From contig NZ_CP009552.1 in the NCBI RefSeq assembly GCF_000789255.1, positions 1,488,001 to 1,552,000 on the forward strand: a DNA stretch of 64,000 nucleotides. Direction: 5' to 3'. How positions within the stretch are numbered: position 1 is the first letter of the stretch; each line of letters begins with the position of its first letter. Below are positions 8,253-17,901 of this stretch, piece after piece. Position numbers and translations under genes: made by a program. The notes under the pieces were generated by a model. It had not been told where the DNA came from. It saw only the letters and a program-made list of their open reading frames with translations, and searched no databases. Source of the DNA: Geoglobus acetivorans. Its GTDB lineage: Archaea; Halobacteriota; Archaeoglobi; Archaeoglobales; Archaeoglobaceae.

Positions 8253-8760
8253 ATTCCATCCACCACCTTGGATCGGTATTCTCAAGCTTCCTGTAAAGTG
8301 ATTGCCCTGAACTCGTTTTCAGCTCAATGTTCTGTCCAAAAAGCTCTGCATCAGAGTTTCTCAGCCCATATATTCTGCTCTGTACATACAGTTCAAGCTT
8401 ATCGGCATCATGGACGATGTCAGCATACCTTTCAAGCATATCTTTCAGCAGTCCCGCTTCCTCAAAATCCATCTGGTCATCAAACGCTTTTTCTGTATCC
8501 ACATCAACATACATCTTCGCAAGCTTATGAAGGTCAAGGGTTCTTGCCTCTGCTGAATCGTGAAACAGTGCTGCAATACCGCACTTAGCAGCATCATCCA
8601 GATTACCGTATTCCATTAAACCGAGAAAGAATGCTATTACGGCTGACAGAAATGAATGCTCGGCAACGCTTTCAGGATTCTCGATACCTACTTTCAGCCA
8701 GCCAGACCTCGGAACAGATTTCAGCGAGGCGAGTTCAAATATCAGGCGTTCAAGAGGCAT
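8236..8760 (-). CDS. HD-domain hydrolase (YfbR/HDDC2-like)
   Basis: A 174-residue HD-domain phosphohydrolase. The metal-binding pattern H...HD...D is visible in AEHSF, LFHDSAEA and HDADKLE. This resembles the YfbR/HDDC2 group of 5'-deoxynucleotidases. First gene of a minus-strand run HD - Mut7-C - DUF531 - kptA whose ends overlap throughout. Diverges from birA. The nucleotidase activity is inferred from the family only. Confidence 0.82.
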   Translation of the reverse strand: MPLERLIFELASLKSVPRSGWLKVGIENPESVAEHSFLSAVIAFFLGLMEYGNLDDAAKCGIAALFHDSAEARTLDLHKLAKMYVDVDTEKAFDDQMDFEEAGLLKDMLERYADIVHDADKLELYVQSRIYGLRNSDAELFGQNIELKTSSGQSLYRKLENTDPRWWMEFEVRG

Positions 8761-8808
8761 ACAGAGAATTTCTCAATGCTTAAATAAATGTTTGCGGTAC
8801 ATTTCTCG

Positions 8809-9732
8809 ATGAAAATTGAGCTGAACGACAGAAGACTCGACATGTTCACAGAACTGAAAAAGGGTGCGAGCGGGGAGGAGCTGGCGAAAAAATTCGGCGT
8901 GAGCCGGACATCTGTGTGGAAATTCGTCCATAAACTTGAGGAAACAGGATACATTCTGGAGAGAAGGCCAAAGTACAGAATCGTATCCAAACCTGACCCG
9001 TCACCATTCGATATGGCTCTCGCCCTGAAAGAAATTCCGGGGCTGCAGAACTTCCACTACTTCAGAGAAGTTGACTCCACAAACAGACTTGCAAAAGAGG
9101 TCGAAAATTCGGCAGTCTTTGCAGAGACCCAGAGTGCTGGAAGAGGAAGGATCGGCAGGAAATGGGAGAGCCAGAGGGGTGGGCTGTATGTTTCATTTTC
9201 TCTGAACCTCAGCATTCCTGTAAACGAAATACCAAAACTGACCCTTCTGGCGGGGGTGGCTGTTGCCAAAACACTTGAGAATTACGGAGCAAGGATAAAA
9301 TGGCCGAATGATGTACTGATAAACGACAAAAAGGTGTCAGGAATACTGAGTGAGTTTGTAGGGGAAGAGCTTTCGGCCAGAGTAATCATAGGAATAGGAA
9401 TTAACGTTAAGAACGAAATACCAGATCATCTGAGAGATAAAGCAGTATCCCTCAAAGAAATTGACGAAAGTGTCAGCATAACAGATGTTTTTGTCAGGCT
9501 GTGCAGAAATCTTTCAGAGCTGATGAAAAGATACCCTTCAGAGTGGGAATCAATACTCGGAGAATGGAAGGGGCTCAGCAGCACCATTGGAAAGCATGTG
9601 GTAATCGATGCCGGAGGACGAAGATACATGGGTATGGCCATGGACATCGACATAGATGGGGGCCTGATTATAAGAACAGAGCGCGGGAATGAGAAAATAA
9701 TTTCCGGGGAGTGCTTTTACACCAACTACTGA
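8809..9732 (+). CDS. birA: biotin--protein ligase with N-terminal HTH
   Basis: A two-domain BirA of about 307 residues: an N-terminal winged helix (LAKKFGVSRTSVWKFVHKLE) that may bind DNA, and a catalytic domain with GRGRIGRKWESQRGGLY, KWPNDVLINDKKVSGIL and a small C-terminal SH3-like domain. It makes biotinyl-AMP and transfers biotin to carrier lysines. An in-frame ATG at 8788 sits inside a TATA-like stretch (TTAAATAAATG), so ATG 8809 is the better start. The DNA-binding domain suggests autoregulation, but I see no clear operator. Confidence 0.92.
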   Translation: MKIELNDRRLDMFTELKKGASGEELAKKFGVSRTSVWKFVHKLEETGYILERRPKYRIVSKPDPSPFDMALALKEIPGLQNFHYFREVDSTNRLAKEVENSAVFAETQSAGRGRIGRKWESQRGGLYVSFSLNLSIPVNEIPKLTLLAGVAVAKTLENYGARIKWPNDVLINDKKVSGILSEFVGEELSARVIIGIGINVKNEIPDHLRDKAVSLKEIDESVSITDVFVRLCRNLSELMKRYPSEWESILGEWKGLSSTIGKHVVIDAGGRRYMGMAMDIDIDGGLIIRTERGNEKIISGECFYTNY

Positions 9733-9769
9733 ACAAAAATTATTTAAATGGATGTTCTCCATGGTAGAT

Positions 9770-10201
9770 GTGCTTACGGGCTATCTCGTCAGAGAGATGA
9801 AAGATGAAGAGGTTGAAGAGATTATCATTGCCGAATACGAGCATTTCGGATACAGCGTTTTTGCAGACCTTTCAAAGACCGACTACAGCAAGAAAGTGAT
9901 AGTGTGTGAAGAAGACGGAGAAATTGCGGGGTTTGCTGTTCTGTACTGGGACGAAAACAGTTTTCACATCGGGAGCCTTATTGTGGACAACAGGTACAGA
10001 GGGTCCGGAATAGGTAAGGCTCTCGTGGATGGGGCAAGAAAAGAGGCTTTCAAGCGTGGGTTCAGAAAAATTTACGCAGATGTCTCGGTGAGCAGCTCGG
10101 CGCTTGACTTCTACATGAGCAACGGATTTGAAATAGAGGAGACCATAAAGCATTACTACGGAATCTCCAAGCACGCTTTCAGGCTTTCTCTGACCGTTTA
10201 G
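9770..10201 (+). CDS. GNAT-family N-acetyltransferase
   Basis: About 145 residues with the GNAT core: the acetyl-CoA loop RYRGSGIGKALV after strand SLIVDN, and the terminal ALDFYMSNGFEI. The substrate is unknown. The start is uncertain: ATG at 9752 and 9761 lie very close to the TATA-like AATTATTTAAATGG (9739-9752), and GTG 9770 would suit leaderless initiation better. The 3' end overlaps the convergent livM gene by 23 bases. Confidence 0.8.
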   Translation: MLTGYLVREMKDEEVEEIIIAEYEHFGYSVFADLSKTDYSKKVIVCEEDGEIAGFAVLYWDENSFHIGSLIVDNRYRGSGIGKALVDGARKEAFKRGFRKIYADVSVSSSALDFYMSNGFEIEETIKHYYGISKHAFRLSLTV

Positions 10202-11231
10202 ACCTGAGATCTTTTAATGGTTCCGTTTCAATTGGTTTTTCTTTAATCAACCCTTCGGGCCTATAGTAGAGAATCACTATCATCAGAACGCCGAATATTA
10301 TATACTGCAGCCAGTTCACATCAAACGGAAGATTCAGCAGTGATGCGATCTCATGCTTATACCCGTCAAGCAGCCTCCAGATGACCACAAAGCTCATAAC
10401 TCCCGCAAGAACACCTCTGTTATTGGAAATTCCCCCGAGGAGGACCATTAGGAAAGGATAAAACGTCCAGTTTACCCTTGCAAATAGATTAACAATCCCA
10501 ATAACGTTTCCGGCATAATATGAATACAGCACACCGGCCATTGAAGCTACTGCAGAGCTGAATGCAAGGGTTTTGATTCTCACCCACATTATGTCCTTTC
10601 CAGAAAACTGCAGAGCGACTGCATCTTCCCTCATCGCCCTGAGCAGTCTTCCATAAGGGGAATTGAGCGCCCTTTCGAGAAAGAGGTACGTAATCAGCGC
10701 AAAGAAGAGAATCAGACCCACAAAAACCCATTCTCTCACGCTTCCAGAGACAAACGCAAGAACGTCAGGTACGGGGGCACCATAGTATCCCCCGACAAGG
10801 GCAGTATTGTTGTACGCGATCATGAACATTATCTCTGCTATCGCCAGGAGAGTTATTGCAAGATAATCGCTTTCAAGCTTTGCGCTGGGAAGGATGAAGA
10901 GGCCACCTATTGCGGCTCCAACCAGCCCCGCCAGTGCCAGCGAGAAAAGCAAAAGCCCTATGCCAAACGCGGGATTGGCTGCGATAACTTCATCGACCAC
11001 GCTTTTCATGAAACCGCTGGCCTGAGTTATGGTGTCACCCTTTATGGAAAACGCAGATATCAGAATTCGGTTGACAATTGCGCCGGCGGTAAACGCTCCA
11101 ATAAGCACCGCCAGAGCCTTTCCAAAGTTGGGAATTCCGCCGTAACCATATTCAATGTTCAGACTTAAGGCAATAATCGAATATATTCCAAACCACAGCA
11201 GTATTGAGCTTATCAGCGTTTCCAGCGCCAT
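10179..11231 (-). CDS. livM: branched-chain amino acid ABC transporter permease (LivM type)
   Basis: A 350-residue permease with about nine or ten hydrophobic helices. The cytoplasmic coupling loop reads LRAMREDAVALQFSGKD, the EAA-like element of LivM proteins. It pairs with LivH just upstream, overlapping by 19 bases. Both face the divergent livJ-livG-livF genes, and together the five genes make a complete Liv-type importer. The substrate could be a branched-chain amino acid or another small carboxylate or amide. Confidence 0.88.
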   Translation of the reverse strand: MALETLISSILLWFGIYSIIALSLNIEYGYGGIPNFGKALAVLIGAFTAGAIVNRILISAFSIKGDTITQASGFMKSVVDEVIAANPAFGIGLLLFSLALAGLVGAAIGGLFILPSAKLESDYLAITLLAIAEIMFMIAYNNTALVGGYYGAPVPDVLAFVSGSVREWVFVGLILFFALITYLFLERALNSPYGRLLRAMREDAVALQFSGKDIMWVRIKTLAFSSAVASMAGVLYSYYAGNVIGIVNLFARVNWTFYPFLMVLLGGISNNRGVLAGVMSFVVIWRLLDGYKHEIASLLNLPFDVNWLQYIIFGVLMIVILYYRPEGLIKEKPIETEPLKDLRSKRSEKA

Positions 11232-12133
11232 ATATACCTCCTCCAGTTAACAGACGTGAGTCCCTTAGGTATGAAGAGCAGGGTTAGAATCAGGATGGTG
11301 AGAGAGACGGCTTTGGTGTAAACAAGAACAGACATTCCAAATATCTTACTCAACCAGAAGGTCACAAGACTTTCAGACAACCCCACAAGATAGCCTCCAA
11401 GGATTGCACCGTATATCGTCGAAAGTCCCCCAACAATACTGGCAGCGAATATTGAAACAATGATCATCTGACCGGTGGTCTGAAAGGTTTCCTGAAGGAA
11501 TGGAAGCAAAGCTCCAGCAAGACCTGAAAAAGCTCCGGAAAGCAGCCAGGAAAACAGCCTTGTAGTTTCCACATTGACTCCCATGATCTCCGCCAGTGAG
11601 GGATTTTCCATCGATGCCCTCATGGCAACGCCAAACTTTGTGCGGTACAGAAGGAAAAAGAGGAAAGCAAGAGAAAAGACCACTGCCAGGGTCGAAGAGA
11701 TGAGTATCCCCTTTATCCCGGCCAGCTTGAAATCAAGGCTGATAAAATTGAACTTGGATGCATCAGCCATAATCATCTTGGACATTGACTCAGAAAATAT
11801 GCCGATCAGACCGAGGAGAATGAGGTCCCAAGAGAGGGTTGCAATCATCAAAATCAAAATTGATGCTTCCTTCTGTATGAGAGGTTTAAGCACCAGCAAA
11901 TATGTCGACACTCCGATGAGCGCCCCAAACATGATGGAAAACGGAATTGAGAAATAGGGCGTTGGAAAATTGAATATTGTATACGTAAGGTATGCAAAAT
12001 AAGATGCGAATACTGCGAAACTTCCCTGAGCGAAGTTGGGCACGGAAGTTGTTATGTACGTGATGGTCAGGCTTATTGCCAGAAGTGTGAGAAGATTAGC
12101 ATAGATTACTGCATTGTTGACAAGCAAACTCAT
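11213..12133 (-). CDS. livH: branched-chain amino acid ABC transporter permease (LivH type)
   Basis: A LivH-family permease of about 306 residues. The coupling loop RASMENPSLAEIMGVNVETT and the following glycine-rich helices (LSGAFSGLAGALLPF) are typical. An upstream ATG at 12175 would start inside the divergent TATA region, so ATG 12133 (MSLLVNNAV) is chosen. First gene of the minus-strand half of the liv locus. Confidence 0.88.
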   Translation of the reverse strand: MSLLVNNAVIYANLLTLLAISLTITYITTSVPNFAQGSFAVFASYFAYLTYTIFNFPTPYFSIPFSIMFGALIGVSTYLLVLKPLIQKEASILILMIATLSWDLILLGLIGIFSESMSKMIMADASKFNFISLDFKLAGIKGILISSTLAVVFSLAFLFFLLYRTKFGVAMRASMENPSLAEIMGVNVETTRLFSWLLSGAFSGLAGALLPFLQETFQTTGQMIIVSIFAASIVGGLSTIYGAILGGYLVGLSESLVTFWLSKIFGMSVLVYTKAVSLTILILTLLFIPKGLTSVNWRRYIWRWKR

Positions 12134-12183
12134 AGCATGCTCTTGCAGTAAACTTTTTAAAAAATTAATGGTCATTATCCATC
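12134..12183. promoter_or_regulatory. divergent livH/livJ promoter
   Basis: Only 50 bases separate the livH and livJ starts. CTTTTTAAAAAATT at 12153-12166 is AT-rich in both directions and can serve as TATA box for both sides, about 20 bases from livH and 18-30 from livJ. Both messages would have little or no leader. This keeps the two halves of the transporter co-expressed. Confidence 0.5.
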
Positions 12184-13536
12184 ATGACCTTGAGAAATTG
12201 TGTCATAGCCCTGATTATAATGGGGCTAATGCTGCCTTTAGCGGCTGCCGAGGAGATAAAGATTGGCGTTATGGTCGATCTCTCCGGGCCACTGACGACG
12301 TATGGAAACGACATAAAAAATACTCTCCAGATTGCGAAGGAGGACATAAACAACTATTTCAAGGAAAAGGGGATGGATTACACTGTAGAGTTCTACGTTG
12401 AGGACACGAAAGTCGATCCAAATGTTGCCCTGCAGAAAATCCAGTCCCTGAACAGCAAGGGTATAAAGCTCGTAATCGGACCAATGGGAAGTGGTGAGGT
12501 TGCGAACATAAAGGATTACGTGACGTCAAACAAGATAATAATCGTTTCGCCTTCTTCAACCGCCCTGCCAACGATAATCGGATTTGCAAAGCCTGAGGAT
12601 AAGAAGTTCATATTCAGGTTTGTTGGAACCGATGATCTGCAGAGCAAGGCAATAGCCAGCGAACTGAGAGATGCAGGTGTGAAGGGCGTCGTGATAACAT
12701 ACATAGGAAATGCATGGGGTAAGGGACTTTATGAGGAGATAAAGCCACAGCTCGAAGAGCTCGGCATAGAAGTTGCCAAGGTTGTTGAATATCCTGACCA
12801 GGTTCCGGCAGACTTCTCACCCTACATAACAAGCCTTGAAGAGGGTGTTAAGGCTCTCGCAGACAAATACGGATACGATAAGGTTGCCGTTGTTACGTTC
12901 TCATACGAGGAAGTTTACACCATGCTTGCTCAGGTTCCTGACGAGTCTCCACTCCTCGGAGTTGTGTGGTTCGGGTGTGATGGAAACGCGCTCAGCGATA
13001 AGACCGTTAACGTGAAGGATAAGGTTACCAAGGTGGGGACGTTCTCAACCCTCTTCGAGTCAAGAGGTCCAGCATACGATGACCTCGCAGTGAAGTATAA
13101 GGAAGCAGGATACGGAGACTCCCCATACCAGTATGCAATGAACGCATATGATGCTGCATGGGTTCTTGCTCTTGCGTATGCAGAAGTTGTCAAGGAGAAG
13201 GGTCAGTACGACCCGGATGCAATGGCTGAAAAGATGCCGGTGGTTACAGAAAAGTACAGCAATGGAGATTACGGGGTTGAGCCGGTCAGCGGAAAGATCG
13301 TGCTGAACGAGTGGAACGACAGAGCAAGCGGTGATTACGCGATATACTACGTGAACAAGGAGGGCAAGTGGGAAACCGCAGGAATCTGGAAGTTCGCAAC
13401 ACAGAGTGTTGACTGGCAGCACAAACCTGTCTGGCCAGAGGCACCTGCCAAGAAATCTGAATCAACACCAGGATTTGAGATAGTGGCTGGAATACTGGGC
13501 ATCGCTCTGGCTATCGGGCTGAGAAGAAGACTATGA
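12184..13536 (+). CDS. livJ: Liv-type substrate-binding protein with PGF-CTERM anchor
   Basis: A 450-residue periplasmic-binding-protein type I receptor. A signal peptide (VIALIIMGLMLPLAAA) leads into EIKIGVMVDLSGPLTTYG, the usual start of LivJ/LivK-type mature proteins. The C-terminus has STPGFE, a hydrophobic helix and RRRL, the PGF-CTERM tripartite signal processed by archaeosortase, so the protein is probably lipid-anchored at its C-terminus. Followed by livG with a 4-base overlap. The ligand is not determined by the sequence. Confidence 0.9.
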   Translation: MTLRNCVIALIIMGLMLPLAAAEEIKIGVMVDLSGPLTTYGNDIKNTLQIAKEDINNYFKEKGMDYTVEFYVEDTKVDPNVALQKIQSLNSKGIKLVIGPMGSGEVANIKDYVTSNKIIIVSPSSTALPTIIGFAKPEDKKFIFRFVGTDDLQSKAIASELRDAGVKGVVITYIGNAWGKGLYEEIKPQLEELGIEVAKVVEYPDQVPADFSPYITSLEEGVKALADKYGYDKVAVVTFSYEEVYTMLAQVPDESPLLGVVWFGCDGNALSDKTVNVKDKVTKVGTFSTLFESRGPAYDDLAVKYKEAGYGDSPYQYAMNAYDAAWVLALAYAEVVKEKGQYDPDAMAEKMPVVTEKYSNGDYGVEPVSGKIVLNEWNDRASGDYAIYYVNKEGKWETAGIWKFATQSVDWQHKPVWPEAPAKKSESTPGFEIVAGILGIALAIGLRRRL

Positions 13537-14273
13537 TTCTCCAGACATACAATCTTTCTAAATTTTTTGAGGGTCTCAAAGCCCTCGATAGTGTGAGCAT
13601 TTCTGTGCCGAGAGAGTCACTGACACTAATTATAGGTCCCAACGGTAGCGGAAAAACAACGTTTATAAACACGGTTACAGGGTTCTACAGAGCCGACGGA
13701 GGAAGAGTGGAGTTTGCCGGCAAGGACATCACCAATTTTCCGCCCCACAGAATATTCAAAGAGGGCATGGTCAGGACATTCCAGATACCGAGACCGTTCA
13801 AGAAACTCACGGTTATAGAGAACATGCTCATGCCCCTGGAAAATCCTGGAGAAAGTCTAAGAGGAGCAATTTTAAAAAACTGGGTGGATTTCGAGAACGA
13901 CGCCGTAGAAAAAGCATACGATATACTTGAATTCCTCAACATAGATCATCTAACCTTCGAGAGAGCCGAAACATTAAGCGGTGGACAGCTTAGACTTCTC
14001 GAAATAGGCAAAGCTCTGATGACCGATGCAAGGCTGATTGTAATGGATGAACCCCTGGCAGGAGTTGCACCCGCGCTGGCCCATGAGATACTGAAAAAAA
14101 TAAAAGAACTGTGTGATGCAGGAAAAACATTCCTCATTGTGGAACACAGGCTGGACATAATTCTCGACTATGCAGACAAGGTGTATGTTATGGGCAATGG
14201 GAGGTTAATTGCAGAAGGCGGCAGAGAAGTGATAGAAAAACCTGAGGTCGTGGAGGTGTATCTGGGTGCTTGA
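13533..14273 (+). CDS. livG: Liv-type ABC transporter ATP-binding protein (LivG type)
   Basis: A 246-residue ABC ATPase. Walker A GPNGSGKTT, the Q-loop region RTFQIPRPFKKLTV typical of LivG, signature LSGGQLRLLEIG, Walker B LIVMDEPLAG and the switch VEHR. The GVAPALAHEI sequence after Walker B is characteristic of LivG. It overlaps both livJ (4 bases) and livF (8 bases). Confidence 0.92.
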   Translation: MILQTYNLSKFFEGLKALDSVSISVPRESLTLIIGPNGSGKTTFINTVTGFYRADGGRVEFAGKDITNFPPHRIFKEGMVRTFQIPRPFKKLTVIENMLMPLENPGESLRGAILKNWVDFENDAVEKAYDILEFLNIDHLTFERAETLSGGQLRLLEIGKALMTDARLIVMDEPLAGVAPALAHEILKKIKELCDAGKTFLIVEHRLDIILDYADKVYVMGNGRLIAEGGREVIEKPEVVEVYLGA

Positions 14274-14976
14274 AACGAAAGGAGTTTCATCAGGTTACAA
14301 AGAACTCCACATTCTTTTTGACATAGATTTTAAGGCAGAAAAGAACAGGATAACCGCAATAGTTGGCCCTAACGGGAGCGGAAAATCCACGCTCCTCAAA
14401 ACCATCTTCGGATTCACAACCATCTATGACGGCAGGATTTTATTCGAAGGGCGGGAGATAACACACCTTCCACCACACGAGAAGACCAAGCTCGGCATAG
14501 CCTATCTCCCCCAGACCGACAACGTCTTCACAGACCTGACAGTCAGGGAAAACCTGGTAATCGCAGGCTACATTCTCGACGAGAGTGAATTCAGAGACAG
14601 GCTTGAGCTTGCACTGAACGTTTTTCCAGAGCTGAAGGACAAAATGGACAGGAAAGCTGGAATGCTGAGCGGTGGAGAGAGACAGTTTCTGGGTATAGCT
14701 TCAGCTCTGATAAGAAGAGCAAAGCTGCTCATGCTCGACGAGCCCACCGCAATGCTATCCCCAAAGTTCGCATCACAGGTTTTCGAGAGAGTCGTGAGCC
14801 TGAGAGACGACCTGAAGTTGACAATAATTCTTGTTGAACAGAATGTGCTGAAAGCACTGGAAATAGCGGACAATGCACTCATGCTGATAGGTGGAAAGGT
14901 CGCGTTTTTCGGAGGAGCAAAGGAATTGCTCGAACACGAGAAATTCGAAAGGTTCGTTGTCGGATACACGCTATGA
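14266..14976 (+). CDS. livF: Liv-type ABC transporter ATP-binding protein (LivF type)
   Basis: A 236-residue ABC ATPase. Walker A GPNGSGKST, LPQTDNVFTDLTVREN (LivF-type Q-loop region), signature LSGGERQFLGIA, Walker B LLMLDEPTAM, switch VEQN. The start is GTG at 14266 inside the livG end, giving tight coupling. It completes the transporter as the second ATPase of the heterodimer. Confidence 0.92.
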   Translation: MLETKGVSSGYKELHILFDIDFKAEKNRITAIVGPNGSGKSTLLKTIFGFTTIYDGRILFEGREITHLPPHEKTKLGIAYLPQTDNVFTDLTVRENLVIAGYILDESEFRDRLELALNVFPELKDKMDRKAGMLSGGERQFLGIASALIRRAKLLMLDEPTAMLSPKFASQVFERVVSLRDDLKLTIILVEQNVLKALEIADNALMLIGGKVAFFGGAKELLEHEKFERFVVGYTL

Positions 14977-15017
14977 GGGGTAAAATTATATAGCCTCACG
15001 TAAAAATATATGCTGAA

Positions 15018-15959
15018 ATGCAGGGATTGCTGATAACCAACGTGATAAAAATTCTGGATCGGGCAGGATATGTCGTTACCGATTTAGCTGAAACTAAACC
15101 GAGATGTTTTGATATTGTTGCAAGAAGAGAGGATACAGTCCTATTCCTTAAAGTCCTGTATAACATAGACTCCTTCAAGCAGGAGATGGCCAAGGAAATG
15201 AAAATCATCGCAAAGGCGCTCAAGGCAAGCCCCATAGTTATAGGAGAGAGATACAAGGCAGACTTCCTTGAAAGAGGTGTTGTGTACACGAGATACGGAA
15301 TTCCGGTAATAAATACCGCAACATTTTATGATGTCGTTGTGGACAACGAACTGCCCCTCATCTACTCTGCCCCGGGTGGATATTATGTAAAACTTGACAG
15401 CGAAAAAATAAAGAAGGTGCGAGAGGAGAAGGGTCTGTCTGCAGGCGAACTTGCAATGCACCTCGGGATCTCAAGAAGGACTGTTATGCTGTACGAAGAG
15501 GGTATCGACACAAACGTCGAAAATGCCATCAAGCTCGAAGAAATTCTCGGAGAATGTGTTGTTAAAGAGATAGATATCTTCAATTTTGTGAAAGATGATG
15601 AGGGGGAGGTTGCCCACCCCGGATACGGGGAAAGAGAAGAAAAGATAATACAGGATCTTAGAGAGATTGGAGTTGACGTGATCCCTGTCAAACACGCACC
15701 CTTTGACGTGATTTCAAAGCCCGAGAACGAACCTGTTCTCACAGGTATAAAGCAGGTGAGGGAAATAGACAAGAGAGTGGACCTGATGGGGAGAATTAGC
15801 AGAATCATTTCGACCATGGCTGCATACATAGTCGAAAAGAAAGTGAAAGTGCAGAGCGACAGCGTGGTTATCGTAATGAAGGAAGAGCTTAGCTGCGTTT
15901 CAAATCCAAAGGACTTTTACAATTTGCTTGAGGAAAAGAAAGACAACCGTGCAAAGTAA
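15018..15959 (+). CDS. archaeal HTH-type transcriptional regulator
   Basis: A 313-residue protein of a conserved archaeal family of putative HTH regulators. The N-terminal 110 residues resemble a nuclease-like or sensor domain (CFDIVARREDTVLFLKVL). An XRE-type HTH follows at about residues 130-185 (REEKGLSAGELAMHLGISRR, TVMLYEEG). The C-terminal part is alpha/beta and repeats the theme of the N-terminal domain (IGVDVIPVKHAPFDVI). A TATA-like AAAATTATATA lies at about 14982-14992. Its targets are not known. Confidence 0.75.
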   Translation: MQGLLITNVIKILDRAGYVVTDLAETKPRCFDIVARREDTVLFLKVLYNIDSFKQEMAKEMKIIAKALKASPIVIGERYKADFLERGVVYTRYGIPVINTATFYDVVVDNELPLIYSAPGGYYVKLDSEKIKKVREEKGLSAGELAMHLGISRRTVMLYEEGIDTNVENAIKLEEILGECVVKEIDIFNFVKDDEGEVAHPGYGEREEKIIQDLREIGVDVIPVKHAPFDVISKPENEPVLTGIKQVREIDKRVDLMGRISRIISTMAAYIVEKKVKVQSDSVVIVMKEELSCVSNPKDFYNLLEEKKDNRAK

Positions 15960-16071
15960 GATTATTGCCGATTCTATTCTAAAGCTCTCCTCAAACCGGC
16001 CAGACGTGGTCCTGATGAGATGTGGTGGCCAAGTAAAGCGCAACACGACTTCATCTGAAACAAATTCCTAA
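15949..16071 (+). CDS. possible small protein overlapping the regulator's 3' end
   Basis: A 40-codon frame from GTG 15949 to TAA 16069-16071, overlapping the end of the HTH regulator by 11 bases. The product reads like real protein (SKIIADSILKLSSNRPDVV, then LMRCGGQVKRNT), with an amphipathic first helix and a strand. I do not recognise it. It could be a short coupled protein, or the start of a longer gene cut by a frameshift or deletion. No strong ribosome binding site is visible. Confidence 0.35.
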   Translation: MQSKIIADSILKLSSNRPDVVLMRCGGQVKRNTTSSETNS

Positions 16072-16180
16072 AATCAGACCTGCTCAGGTTGAATAAATAT
16101 CTTCTGAAGTCTCACCAATTGCGAATTGAAATGCACAGCACTTCTCTTTTAAAGCTACAGAGCCTCGCAGCCCTTTTCTT

Positions 16181-16242
16181 TACCAAAATATTTATATAGA
16201 AGTTTCATTCCACTAATGCCAGAGACCCGGGAGGTGAAAGGT
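16181..16242 (+). promoter_or_regulatory. thermosome promoter and ribosome binding site
   Basis: TTTATATA at 16191-16198 preceded by CCAAAA (a BRE-like element) forms a strong archaeal promoter. The transcript would start near 16220 and carries GGAGGTGA at about 16229-16236, correctly spaced for ATG 16243. This ribosome binding site is what excludes the upstream ATG 16216 as start. Confidence 0.65.
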
Positions 16243-17886
16243 ATGGCGGTACTCCAGGGTCAGCCTGTACTGATTTTGAAGGAAGGCACTCAGAGAACTG
16301 TTGGAAGGGATGCCCAGAGACTCAACATAATGGCCGCGAGGGTTATTGCTGAGGCTGTTAAAACAACTCTCGGTCCAAGAGGAATGGACAAGATGCTTGT
16401 TGACAGCCTTGGAGATGTTGTGATAACAAACGATGGTGTTACAATTCTGAAGGAAATGGACATCGAGCATCCAGCAGCAAAAATGGTTGTTGAAATCGCA
16501 AAGACTCAGGAGAACGAGGTAGGAGATGGTACAACAACTGCCGTGGTTCTTGCAGGAGAACTGCTCAAGAAAGCTGAAGAGCTGCTTGACAACGAGATTC
16601 ACCCGACGATCATCGCCAAGGGTTACAGACTTGCTGCAGAGAAGGCCATGGAGGTTCTCGACAACATTGCCATCTCAGTCGACCCAAGTGACGAGGAGAC
16701 GCTCAGAAAGATAGCAGCGACCGCAATAACAGGCAAGCACGCAGAATATGCCATAAATCATCTGAGCAGCCTTGTCGTTCAGGCAGTCAAAAAGGTCGCA
16801 GAACAGGTGAACGGAAAATGGGAGGTTGACGTGGACAACATCAAGATAGAGAAGAGACAGGGTGGCGGTGTCGAGGACACAGAGCTCATAGATGGTATAG
16901 TCATCGACAAAGAAGTCGTCCACCCGGGAATGCCCAAGAGGATAAAGGACGCAAAGATACTCGTGCTTAAGGCAGCCCTTGAAGTTAAGGAGACAGAAAC
17001 TGATGCAGAAATCAGAATAACCGACCCGGAGATGCTCCAGAGGTTCATCGAGCAGGAGGAGAAGATGATAAAGGACATGGTGGATGCAATCGCAAACACC
17101 GGAGCGAATGTCGTATTCTGCCAGAAGGGTATCGACGACCTGGCCCAGTACTACCTCGCCAAGGCAGGAATTCTTGCTGTCAGGAGAGTTAAGCAGAGCG
17201 ATATTGAAAAGATTGCCAAAGCAACAGGTGCAAAAATAATCACTGATCTCAGAGACCTCAAATCAGAGGACCTCGGTGAAGCAGAGCTGGTCGAGGAGAA
17301 GAAGATCGGCGACGAGGAGATGGTGTTCATCAGAGGCTGCAAGAATCCAAAGGCCGTGACACTGCTCGTGAGAGGAGGCACAGAGCACATCGTTGACGAG
17401 GTCGAGAGAAGCCTGACAGACTCTCTGAAGGTAACAAAGGCTGCAATAGAAAACGGAAAGGTTGTTGCCGGCGGCGGCGCACCTGAAATCGAGCTTGCTC
17501 TGAAGCTCAAGGAGTGGGCACCGAGTCTGGGCGGTAGAGAGCAGCTTGCAGCCGAGGCATTCGCATCAGCTCTCGAAGCCATACCAAGGGCGCTCGCAGA
17601 GAACGCAGGGCTTGACCCGATAGACATACTGGTCGAAATAAGAAAGGCCCATGAAGACGGTAATGCCTTCGCAGGCGTCGATGTCTTCGAGGGCAAAGTT
17701 ATTGACATGAAGGAGAAAGGAGTCCTTGAACCGCTCAGGGTGAAGAAGCAGGCCATAAGTTCAGCAACTGAAGTGGCGATAATGATCCTGAGAATCGACG
17801 ACGTCATTGCAGCAAAGGGACTTGACAAGGACAGTGACAAGGGCGGGGACGATTTCGACAGCGGTGACTCTTCAGATGATGAATAA
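16243..17886 (+). CDS. thsA: thermosome subunit (group II chaperonin)
   Basis: About 547 residues, the usual length of an archaeal thermosome subunit. It has [13 protein letters not shown], the ATP loop [15 protein letters not shown], and ends in an acidic, Gly/Asp/Ser-rich tail ([13 protein letters not shown]); the family's usual Met-rich GGM end is absent. It forms double rings that refold proteins at high temperature. Transcribed alone from a strong TATA promoter. Whether it is the alpha or beta subunit cannot be decided here. Confidence 0.96.
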   Translation: MAVLQGQPVLILKEGTQRTVGRDAQRLNIMAARVIAEAVKTTLGPRGMDKMLVDSLGDVVITNDGVTILKEMDIEHPAAKMVVEIAKTQENEVGDGTTTAVVLAGELLKKAEELLDNEIHPTIIAKGYRLAAEKAMEVLDNIAISVDPSDEETLRKIAATAITGKHAEYAINHLSSLVVQAVKKVAEQVNGKWEVDVDNIKIEKRQGGGVEDTELIDGIVIDKEVVHPGMPKRIKDAKILVLKAALEVKETETDAEIRITDPEMLQRFIEQEEKMIKDMVDAIANTGANVVFCQKGIDDLAQYYLAKAGILAVRRVKQSDIEKIAKATGAKIITDLRDLKSEDLGEAELVEEKKIGDEEMVFIRGCKNPKAVTLLVRGGTEHIVDEVERSLTDSLKVTKAAIENGKVVAGGGAPEIELALKLKEWAPSLGGREQLAAEAFASALEAIPRALAENAGLDPIDILVEIRKAHEDGNAFAGVDVFEGKVIDMKEKGVLEPLRVKKQAISSATEVAIMILRIDDVIAAKGLDKDSDKGGDDFDSGDSSDDE

Positions 17887-17901
17887 CCCCCATTTTTTTC
17901 A

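Noticed and set aside
16012-16058. CTGATGA ... CTGA resembling a box C/D sRNA
   Set aside because: Box C has C instead of a purine at the first place and I see no clear internal D'/C' boxes; the same bases lie in a possible small protein frame.
16216-16242. Upstream ATG as the thermosome start
   Set aside because: It would place the ribosome binding site GGAGGTGA inside the coding sequence and add nine residues not expected in the family.
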